The notes beneath the pieces were generated by a model, which worked only from the letters and a program-made list of their open reading frames with translations, was not told where the DNA came from and did no database searches. Made by a program: the position numbers and the translations under genes. Below are positions 14,899-20,390 of a stretch of 33,191 bases of DNA, one piece after another. This DNA is from Phycisphaerales bacterium (GTDB lineage: Bacteria; Planctomycetota; Phycisphaerae; Phycisphaerales; UBA1924), in contig JAJDDC010000112.1 of assembly GCA_029260515.1 (NCBI GenBank), forward strand, positions 1-33,191, in the 5' to 3' direction. Position 1 is the stretch's first letter, and each line of letters starts with the position of its first letter.

Positions 14899-14960
14899 TT
14901 CGGCTCCCTCCTAGTGCGCTGCCACAAAATCCAGGCAGCCTTGATCCACTCGAAAATCAC
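14895..14960 (-). CDS. Possible 21-aa micro-gene
   Basis: GTG at 14960 has GGAGG 6 bases upstream and encodes MIFEWIKAAWILWQRTRREP then K. This is a short amphipathic or hydrophobic helix with a basic tail. It ends in a GTGA overlap with the next gene. A good ribosome site and coupling favour translation. It could be a leader peptide for the 106-aa gene or a small membrane-active peptide. Confidence 0.45.
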   Translation of the reverse strand: MIFEWIKAAWILWQRTRREPK

Positions 14961-14976
14961 TTGTCACCTCCCGTCG

Positions 14977-15579
14977 TCAGTCGATTCTGATCGGCATGGC
15001 AATGATCGTTAGTGTTTCGTCAGGGTCGGTACTCGTGACCTTGACGGAGCGATCGGGGCCGTGGAACTGGAACCGGAGTGCCATGTTTTTGTCACCCTTG
15101 ACGCTGTTCGCGTGTTTCGCGAATTCTTTCGCCGTCTTGACCAACGATTCGAGCACCTTGAGCCCGAGCGCGATTTCGTATTCCTTTTCGGGAAGCTGCG
15201 CGACCACCCGCCAGTCGGGGTAGTCGCCCGCCCGTTCTTCGACGGTGGTAGTCGATGCGCCGTTGCGGGTGACGGTGACGCGCCTGGGGTCAAGCCCTGG
15301 AGTGCCATCGGTCACAGGCTCCACTTTGATTTGCGTCGTGTGACCCTCGGCGCTGCGGATGAGCGTCTTCGCCGTCGCGATCGGGAACGAGTAGCACTCG
15401 TTTTCCAAAGGTTGCGTCCCGAGCGGTTCGGTGCCAACGGTGGCCAGAATGTGGCCATCGGTTGCCACGGTTCGCCCGCTCGGCTCGAACCGGACGCACC
15501 CGATATTGAGGCGGGTGGCGCCTTTCGATGCCGCGTGGATGACTGCAAAATGTTCGGACGTTCGATCGAATTGCTTCAT
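14977..15579 (-). CDS. Sliding-clamp-like (DNA polymerase III beta-type) protein
   Basis: This 200-aa protein has features of a beta-clamp domain. These are RTVATDGHILATVGTEPLG (compare ATDGHRLA in bacterial clamps), a YPDWR segment, a helix KVLESLVKTAKEF, and a C-terminus TLTIIAMPIRID resembling the clamp ending ...VVMPMRL. It is about half the length of a bacterial clamp (366 aa in E. coli), so it may trimerise, be a partial clamp, or mimic the host clamp to recruit or block partners. T7 itself uses host thioredoxin, not a clamp. ATG at 15579 has GGAG 9 bases upstream. The family call rests on motif resemblance and is moderate. Confidence 0.65.
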   Translation of the reverse strand: MKQFDRTSEHFAVIHAASKGATRLNIGCVRFEPSGRTVATDGHILATVGTEPLGTQPLENECYSFPIATAKTLIRSAEGHTTQIKVEPVTDGTPGLDPRRVTVTRNGASTTTVEERAGDYPDWRVVAQLPEKEYEIALGLKVLESLVKTAKEFAKHANSVKGDKNMALRFQFHGPDRSVKVTSTDPDETLTIIAMPIRID

Positions 15580-15660
15580 GGTAGTTTTCTCCAAGTTGGT
15601 TGATTTGGGCTAGCGAGTCCGACAATCCCACCCGCTGATAGGCCGATGGAATCTCCCACG

Positions 15661-15720
15661 TGTCAACTCGTCAGTACTTGGTCTCAAACGCCTGGCAGAC
15701 GGCGGATGTTAGACCGCCGT
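15661..15720 (-). promoter_or_regulatory. Hairpin and weak promoter-like segment upstream of clamp-like gene
   Basis: On the minus strand a 7-bp hairpin (ACGGCGG at 15714-15720, CCGCCGT at 15699-15705) follows the 98-aa gene, without a T-tract. A perfect -35 hexamer TTGACA (15661-15666) comes next, but the best -10 candidate, TATCAG, is 20 bases on, too far for a good sigma70 promoter. An RNA-processing or weak terminator/promoter unit is possible. Confidence 0.3.
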
Positions 15721-15728
15721 TTCGTCGT

Positions 15729-16025
15729 CTAAGGCTTCCGCATGAGTGCGAGGCAGTCGGCAGTGTCGAAGACCGTTCGCGGGTCGGTCACAGGACAATA
15801 CCGCTCGCAGGGCTGGCCCTCTTCGACGGGGAGCCGGTAGCAGCCCGCGCTGGGGCACCATGCCTCGGGGATGTGGAGCCGGTCGTGTTCGGCGATGCTG
15901 TGAACGCAGGGCTCGCAGACGTCGCCGGAGCCTTCCCAGTTGTACTCGGCAACCTCGCCGCAGTAGTCGCACGCCGTGTCGGAATAGGCAAGCCGGATGA
16001 TCGAAGGGTTGCCGGTTACGCTCAT
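15729..16025 (-). CDS. Small zinc-ribbon-like early protein (98 aa)
   Basis: This 98-aa protein has CDYC and CEPC knuckles spaced as in a treble-clef or ribbon zinc site. Further cysteines follow in AWCPSAGCY and QPCERYC. Zinc binding is likely. The DNA, RNA or protein target is unknown. The ATG at 16025 has GGGAG 7 bases upstream and forms an ATGA overlap with the stop of a 23-aa micro-gene. It is expressed early, so it may act on host machinery. Confidence 0.75.
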   Translation of the reverse strand: MSVTGNPSIIRLAYSDTACDYCGEVAEYNWEGSGDVCEPCVHSIAEHDRLHIPEAWCPSAGCYRLPVEEGQPCERYCPVTDPRTVFDTADCLALMRKP

Positions 16026-16093
16026 GACGGCGCTCCCTGAGTGTGCCTAAGGATCGCGAATGCTTCCGCGGTCTTGGCTTTGAGGTTTAGCAT
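16022..16093 (-). CDS. Possible 23-aa micro-gene
   Basis: ATG at 16093 overlaps the stop of the preceding gene and encodes MLNLKAKTAEAFAILRHTQG then APS. Its stop overlaps the next ATG (ATGA). Both junctions share GCGCCGTCATG. The ribosome site is poor, so it would depend on coupling. It may be only a spacer. Confidence 0.35.
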   Translation of the reverse strand: MLNLKAKTAEAFAILRHTQGAPS

Positions 16094-16458
16094 GACGGCG
16101 CGTCCGGGTTCGGGTCGTTCGCGTCGAAGTCGTCCAGATCCCGCAGGGCCTCGTTGAGATCCGCCTCCATCGCGGCATAGGCGAGCACGACCGTGTTCAG
16201 GACGCCATCGCCGACGAGCCCGCCGCTTCCGTAGTTCTCGACGTAGGCTCCGTCATTGTCCGATGCGTCGAGTACCGAGAAGTTGTAGGCCGCGAAGATG
16301 ACCCACTGGTGACCGTCGATGGTCTGCCAGATCCATTCCGAGAGTCCTTCGCGGGCTTGCTCCCCGGTGCCGAATTCGCCATCACGCGCGTAGCGTGCGG
16401 CCTCTTCGGCAAGGGATCGGATCTCTTTTAGGTATTCGGTTCGGCTGATTTCTGACAT
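16087..16458 (-). CDS. First early gene, hypothetical protein (123 aa)
   Basis: This 123-aa acidic protein is the first gene after the genome junction, the position of T7 gene 0.3-type host-takeover genes. It has an N-terminal charged helix, then IDGHQWVIFAAYNFSVLDAS, an aromatic and acidic middle and a helical C-terminus rich in Asp and Glu. I have an impression of a widespread phage/bacterial family with an (I/D)GHxWVI core but cannot name it. The strong negative charge would suit a DNA mimic; this is inference. The ATG at 16458 has AAGGGA 7 bases upstream. Confidence 0.75.
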   Translation of the reverse strand: MSEISRTEYLKEIRSLAEEAARYARDGEFGTGEQAREGLSEWIWQTIDGHQWVIFAAYNFSVLDASDNDGAYVENYGSGGLVGDGVLNTVVLAYAAMEADLNEALRDLDDFDANDPNPDAPSC

Positions 16459-16510
16459 GGTGTTTTCCCTTGTTGTGTGGTGGGCTACCGAGCCCATTCG
16501 CGACAACCTC

Positions 16511-16538
16511 TTTTTACAGAACGTATCGGAGCCTGCAA
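16511..16538 (-). promoter_or_regulatory. Candidate host sigma70 early promoter
   Basis: On the minus strand TTGCAG (16533-16538) and TAAAAA (16511-16516) are 16 bases apart, with TG directly before the -10. Initiation near 16504 would leave about 45 bases before the first early gene. The hexamers match consensus only in part, but the position is what a T7-like phage needs for its first transcript. Confidence 0.4.
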
Positions 16539-16551
16539 CCCCCAGCTTGAG

Positions 16552-16581
16552 AAAAAAAACCACACACCCTCAAAAAAAAAT
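16552..16581. repeat. Paired A/T homopolymer tracts
   Basis: On the plus strand GAGAAAAAAAACC and CTCAAAAAAAAATAG flank CACACACC, with TTGAG and CTCAA inverted around it. On the minus strand the nine-T run follows the short stem CGTC-ACCT-GACG and TATCTA, so it could be a weak terminator. Such tracts stand out in a genome of this GC content. Confidence 0.45.
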
Positions 16582-16624
16582 AGATACGTCAGGTGACGCG
16601 AACGCGCCGCCTACATTCCCAACA

Positions 16625-16765
16625 CGCCACGTCCAACCTACGCAACGCCACGGCAAGCCTAACGCCACGCGCTGGCCGACCCCTTGGTACCATCCTAGCA
16701 CGATGGTACGGCTGCCGGTGGCGGAGGACGTCCCTCACGCTACGCTGAGCGGCGACGACGCTACG
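16625..16765. repeat. Dispersed CGCYACG heptamers
   Basis: CGCCACG occurs at 16625, 16646 and 16663, and CGCTACG at 16738 and 16759, all on the plus strand. Two of the gaps are exactly 21 bases. The arrangement recalls the short 7-bp repeat arrays next to the T7 terminal redundancy. Confidence 0.45.
16687..16709. repeat. 8-bp inverted repeat with 7-bp spacer (attP-core or operator candidate)
   Basis: GTACCATC-ctagcac-GATGGTAC is a perfect dyad. Arms of about this size around a 7-bp spacer are the layout of a tyrosine-recombinase core site. It also fits a dimer operator. It is about 2.4 kb from the integrase start. Confidence 0.4.
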
Positions 16766-16875
16766 CGACGCGAGCGGCTGGCTCGACGCGTGGCGGCGGA
16801 AGGCGGGCCCATGGGGGAAAGATAGGAGGCGCGGCTTTATCGTAGCCCCTTCAGAAATGCTCAACAAAACATTCC

Positions 16876-16892
16876 GGCCCCGCCACGGGGCC
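16876..16892 (-). terminator. Late-region terminator hairpin
   Basis: A perfect 7-bp GC stem, GGCCCCG-TGG-CGGGGCC, lies 52 bases after the Acb2-like gene and is followed by GGAATGTTTTGTTG. It would end late transcription, like T-phi of T7. Confidence 0.55.
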
Positions 16893-16942
16893 CTTGAGAG
16901 CAGACAAGGCGAACCTGCCGGCTCTCAAGGGCAGCTCTCAAG
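16890..16942. repeat. 12-bp inverted repeat plus direct repeat GCTCTCAAG
   Basis: GCCCTTGAGAGC (16890-16901) and GCTCTCAAGGGC (16921-16932) are perfect inverse repeats, and GCTCTCAAG recurs at 16934-16942. The 12-bp stem shares three bases with the terminator stem at 16876-16892, so the full forms of the two hairpins exclude each other in RNA. Confidence 0.55.
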
Positions 16943-16943
16943 C

Positions 16944-17156
16944 CTATGCCTGGGCTTCCAAGAAGGCCCGGACAAAGCAGTCTTTGGCTTCGAGAAGCTT
17001 GCGGAGCCCCACCGTTTTCTCCGCCGATTCCGGCAGCAGCTCGTCGAGCGCCTCGGCAGCGCCCGCAACCAGTACGGAGGGGGCCTGAAGGTGCGCCGGC
17101 AGATGCTCGAAGACGAAGAATCGCAGGAGGTTGGGTCTGGGTGCTCTAGAGCTCAT
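16944..17156 (-). CDS. acb2: Acb2/Tad1-hairpin family protein, anti-CBASS cyclic-nucleotide sponge
   Basis: This 70-aa protein matches my memory of the Acb2 (T4 Vs.4) hairpin family: FEHLPAHLQ near the N-terminus, an A/L-rich helix, LLPESAEKT, then the signature GLRKLLEAKDCFVRAFLE. Family members form hexamers that bind cyclic di- and trinucleotides and so block the CBASS defence. The ATG at 17156 has AAGGA 7 bases upstream. It is the last gene of the late block, next to the probable genome end. It is slightly short for the family (about 90-100 aa), the deficit being at the N-terminus. Activity and ligand range are inferred. Confidence 0.8.
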   Translation of the reverse strand: MSSRAPRPNLLRFFVFEHLPAHLQAPSVLVAGAAEALDELLPESAEKTVGLRKLLEAKDCFVRAFLEAQA

Positions 17157-17192
17157 GGTGTGTTCCTTTTTTTTTCTGGTTGGTTGGAAAAG

Positions 17193-19091
17193 CTACAGCC
17201 CACCTCTGCAAGCCACAATCAAGTAGTCCGTGTCCGTCTGCCCGGTGCCACAGCTTGACGTGGCCCCGTCGGTGAAGTTCCACAGGCTTTCGCAGACCCC
17301 GGCGCTCAAGGCGTCGCAGATCTCAGTGCCTGTGTTGACGATCGCGTCCGCCTGGAAGGCCACGGTCCGCAAGTTGTCGGCCACGGTGGTCGTCTTGAGC
17401 GTCGACGAGGCGTCCCTGAACAGCCACGACCGCTCGCTGCCGCCGCGCTCCACGACCGACCCGGAGACGTTCAAGGCGTCGATCTGGGTCTCCGACCGGG
17501 AGCTGACGAAGCGCTCCGCCGTGGTGAAGCCGTTGCCGTTCTCGGGCGTGTTGAAGGCGACGTTGAAGGTGCCCATGGCTGTCGGGAAGTTCCCGGCTCC
17601 GCAGGCGCTGCTGCAGATGTCGACCCCGCTGTTCGGCAGGTTCTCGTCCATGAACGTGACGTCGACGTCCCACACCCCGGTGTTGCCGAGGATGATGGCC
17701 CAGTCGATCGCCGAGGCGCTACCCCGGTCACCTCCGAAGCGTGAGTAGCGGACGTCGCGGAACTTAACGTCCCAGATGTCGGAGGTGGCGTGCGGCTGGA
17801 CGGCCACGCCGGCCGCGGAGCGGTGGAAGGTCGAGTCGGCGACGTCGAGGATGCCGCCGGTGAGGCCGTCGGTGCCGGCGATCTCGATGTAGCCCCGATC
17901 GACGTAGGAGTTCCGCACGGTGACTCGAGAGTCTCCCACCAGCTTCATGAAGCGCGGGGAATCCGTGTAGCGCTCCGCCGAGTACCTCACGTTGTCCACC
18001 AGGTAGCTGGCGGCCTCGTCGGTGTCGCAGGAGCCCTTCGCGTCGATGCCGATGGGGCCGGCGAGCTCGACGCCCTCGATCAGCCAGTGCGTGCAGCCGT
18101 CAGCGTTCTGGCCGATCGCAATGGTGCTGTTGCTGAGCGCCGGGGAGCCCCAGCTACCGCCGATGACCGCCACGTTGTGGTCGACGGTCGTGTCGGTGTG
18201 GTTGTACTGGAAGGCCTCCAGGCCTCCGCCCTCCCAGATTTCGTAGACGTCCCCGGCCGCCGGGTTCGTCGCCCAGGTGTCGTTGACCTCCTGCCCGCCC
18301 ACGAAGCCGTCTTCGATCCGCCGGTACTCGCGCGTGGGCTGGTCGCAGCGGAGGCAGATGACGCCCTCCAGGTAGTCGTCGACCACCAGCGTCTGCGAGG
18401 AGTCCAGCAGGGAGCTGTTCGGGGCCCCCTCGGTGTCGCCGTCTTCGTCGCAGTGGCCGTCAGGGGCCGTCGTCAGGGTGGTCTGAGGGCCGCCGCCCGC
18501 CGCGGGCGTGTCGTAGACGTCGGTGCAGGCGGCACTGACGGTGCTGCGGACCATGACGGTCCCCGGGATCGCAGCCCCGGCCCGCCTGAATTCGCACCGG
18601 ACGTCGACCAGGGTGAGCGAGGAGCCCACCAGACCGAGGTCCGCGTTGACCCTCAGGCACCCCGCGGCGACGCCCCCGCTCGGCTCATCGACCCCCGGGG
18701 CCAAGTCCCAGATGATCTTCGCGCCGTTCGCGGCGAAGACCGTGGTGTCGTACTCGACGGCCGTGTAGGTGACCGGGATGACCACCGCGGCGTACGTGGG
18801 TGTGCCCGTGGTGTTGCCGATGCTGCCCGTCATGGTCTTCGTCTGGATGCACATGCGCTCGTTGCCCAGGATGCAGGCGGTCAGCGCGGCGGGTGTGTTC
18901 GTGACGGGGGCGCGGGCGCACTCGATGGGCTGCGCGGTCTTCAAGGCGCAGGCCGCGCGCGGGATGGGGTCGTCGAAGAGGTTCAGGAGCGCCTGCCGGA
19001 TCGACGTTGGGGCGTTCACAGCGGCCACAGCGTCGAGGGGGAGGAAGGCGAAGGCGACGGCGGCGATCAGGAAGGCGAGGGTACGCTTCAC
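17193..19091 (-). CDS. Exported beta-helix-like protein (632 aa)
   Basis: A classical signal peptide (MKRTLAFLIAAVAFAFLPLD, cleavage probably after AVAA) precedes about 600 residues of short beta repeats. Examples are VAVIGGSWGSPALSNSTIAI and ILDVADSTFHRSAAGVAVQP, typical of right-handed parallel beta-helices such as pectate-lyase-like domains. Many Cys are present in pairs, suiting an oxidising compartment. A tail spike is possible, but phage spikes are not normally exported, so a secreted or periplasmic protein is the better reading. GTG at 19091 makes a GTGA overlap with the preceding gene and has AAAGGA about 10 bases upstream. No catalytic residues are identified. Confidence 0.75.
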   Translation of the reverse strand: MKRTLAFLIAAVAFAFLPLDAVAAVNAPTSIRQALLNLFDDPIPRAACALKTAQPIECARAPVTNTPAALTACILGNERMCIQTKTMTGSIGNTTGTPTYAAVVIPVTYTAVEYDTTVFAANGAKIIWDLAPGVDEPSGGVAAGCLRVNADLGLVGSSLTLVDVRCEFRRAGAAIPGTVMVRSTVSAACTDVYDTPAAGGGPQTTLTTAPDGHCDEDGDTEGAPNSSLLDSSQTLVVDDYLEGVICLRCDQPTREYRRIEDGFVGGQEVNDTWATNPAAGDVYEIWEGGGLEAFQYNHTDTTVDHNVAVIGGSWGSPALSNSTIAIGQNADGCTHWLIEGVELAGPIGIDAKGSCDTDEAASYLVDNVRYSAERYTDSPRFMKLVGDSRVTVRNSYVDRGYIEIAGTDGLTGGILDVADSTFHRSAAGVAVQPHATSDIWDVKFRDVRYSRFGGDRGSASAIDWAIILGNTGVWDVDVTFMDENLPNSGVDICSSACGAGNFPTAMGTFNVAFNTPENGNGFTTAERFVSSRSETQIDALNVSGSVVERGGSERSWLFRDASSTLKTTTVADNLRTVAFQADAIVNTGTEICDALSAGVCESLWNFTDGATSSCGTGQTDTDYLIVACRGGL

Positions 19092-19738
19092 GGTAGGGTG
19101 TTCCTTTCACAGTTCGAGATTTGAGTTAGCTCCGCCCGGAACGAGTGGAGGGTGTGCTCCTGCGCGGCGATGAGGGTGCCCAGGTAGAACTGGATGCACT
19201 CGTCGACCTCGAAGGAGTACCGGCTGTTCCAGCCCAGTTTGGTGTATTCACCTGTGGCGTGGCTGCCGGGGATGGTGCGCGTCGAGGCGGGGGGGTCGCC
19301 CTGCGTCAGGACGTTGGCGTAGTATAGGCCGGAGCCCGTGTCGTCCTGCGTCGTCATCTCCCAAGCCACCTCAACCTCGATAGGGTCGGGCGCGCCCGCG
19401 AGTTGGTCGGTGATGGAGGGGGTGTAGCAGACGGCGACGTTGATGGTTGTGGGAGGGTCGTTGACCCCGACCAGATTCCACCAGTTGAAGTTGTCGTAGC
19501 GCTCGATGACGTCGCCGGTCTTCGCGATCACCGGCTGGAAGTCTAGGAAGCCGCCGAGGGTGATCTCAGGCAGCGGCCCCAGCGACGAGTCGTGGTTGAA
19601 GACGGCCACGCTGCAAGCGTCGCCTTGGTAGCGCGTGACCTTGGCCTCGGCGGGTGCGGCGCACCTCGAAGTCGCTAACAACAGCAATCCCAGCAGCAGG
19701 GCGACAGCCCACTGCTCCGCCAAATCTGCCAACCGCAT
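19088..19738 (-). CDS. Exported beta-sandwich-like protein B
   Basis: This 216-aa protein has a signal peptide (WAVALLLGLLLLATSRCAAP, cleavage probably after AEA; the Cys is preceded by Arg, so it is not a good lipobox). The mature part has four Cys in the contexts DAC, AVCYTP, VDEC and SNC. The upstream protein has the same order (QSC, AVCFTP, PDDC, LDC), so they appear to be paralogues with conserved disulfides. The fold is probably beta. ATG at 19738 has AAGGAGGAGG 4 bases upstream and a TGATG overlap. Function unknown. Confidence 0.75.
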   Translation of the reverse strand: MRLADLAEQWAVALLLGLLLLATSRCAAPAEAKVTRYQGDACSVAVFNHDSSLGPLPEITLGGFLDFQPVIAKTGDVIERYDNFNWWNLVGVNDPPTTINVAVCYTPSITDQLAGAPDPIEVEVAWEMTTQDDTGSGLYYANVLTQGDPPASTRTIPGSHATGEYTKLGWNSRYSFEVDECIQFYLGTLIAAQEHTLHSFRAELTQISNCERNTLP

Positions 19739-20382
19739 CAGTCCTCCTCCTTGCAGTCGAGCTGGCGCAGCGCGAAGTAGGCCGAGAAGGACGTGAGCGT
19801 CGGAGAGAACCCGCTGGAGTCCATGGCAACGATGCCGAGGCAGTCGTCAGGCTGCAGCGTCTGGTACATCTCGGAGTTCACGAAGTCGGCAGCGCCGCTG
19901 GTTGCCCGGGTGTACTGCACGGGCCGCTCGAAATCGTCGGCGTCGCCGCCGTCGGGGACCGTGTCGGGGCCCGCGACCTTCTGCACTCCGAAGATCATCG
20001 AGCCGGTCGCGTTCGGCTGGAACGAGTACCCGTAGGCGACCTCGTAGTCGTGGGGAAGCCCGTCGCGCGGTGTGAAGCATACCGCGGCCTTGTTCGCCGT
20101 GGTCGTGAACGTCCAGTCCCCGTGGCGCTGCACCAGCGCGGAGCGGATGGAGTCGTTGATCGTCACGGTTTCCGCGTAGCCGAACGTGTATGCCTCGGTG
20201 CCTGAGGCCAGCCCTCGGCCGTCCCAGTCGACGCGCGTGAATTCGCAGCTCTGGTTTACCACCCGGTAGAGGCCCGGGCGGATGCTTTGGGCCGCCGCGC
20301 CCTCGACGAGAAGCGCGATCAGGCAGGCGGCCGAGACGAGCAGCCCGATGAGCGCAAGGGCGATTTGGAGCTGTTGGCGCAT
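19738..20382 (-). CDS. Exported beta-sandwich-like protein A
   Basis: This is a 214-aa protein with an N-terminal hydrophobic signal (IALALIGLLVSAACLIALLV, cleavage probably after GAAA). The mature part has four Cys (QSC, AVCFTP, PDDC, LDC) and beta-type segments such as DYEVAYGYSFQPNATGSMIF and TSFSAYFALRQ. It looks paralogous to the next gene and, more distantly, to the exported protein at 23071-23634. ATG at 20382 has UAGGAG formed with the terminase stop codon 5 bases upstream. It lies right after the large terminase, where T7 has only short genes (19.2, 19.3, 19.5). Confidence 0.75.
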   Translation of the reverse strand: MRQQLQIALALIGLLVSAACLIALLVEGAAAQSIRPGLYRVVNQSCEFTRVDWDGRGLASGTEAYTFGYAETVTINDSIRSALVQRHGDWTFTTTANKAAVCFTPRDGLPHDYEVAYGYSFQPNATGSMIFGVQKVAGPDTVPDGGDADDFERPVQYTRATSGAADFVNSEMYQTLQPDDCLGIVAMDSSGFSPTLTSFSAYFALRQLDCKEED

Positions 20383-20390
20383 AGGGACTC

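Larger units (their letters stand above)
16459..16943. other. 485-bp non-coding junction of late and early regions (probable genome ends)
   Basis: No gene is supported here. In the minus direction it holds a repeat and hairpin cluster (16942-16876), a stretch with a repeated CGCYACG heptamer (16765-16625) surrounding a dyad (16687-16709), two A/T tracts of eight and nine bases (16552-16581), and a promoter-like segment. Late packaging genes end just before it and early genes begin just after it, so the terminal repeat and packaging cut of a T7-like linear genome should lie here. An attachment site is also possible. Confidence 0.6.

Noticed and set aside
17157..17192. Nine-base A/T run before the Acb2-like gene as a terminator
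   Set aside because: No stem precedes the run, and on the minus strand it is an A-tract leading into AAGGA, so it belongs to the ribosome-binding region.
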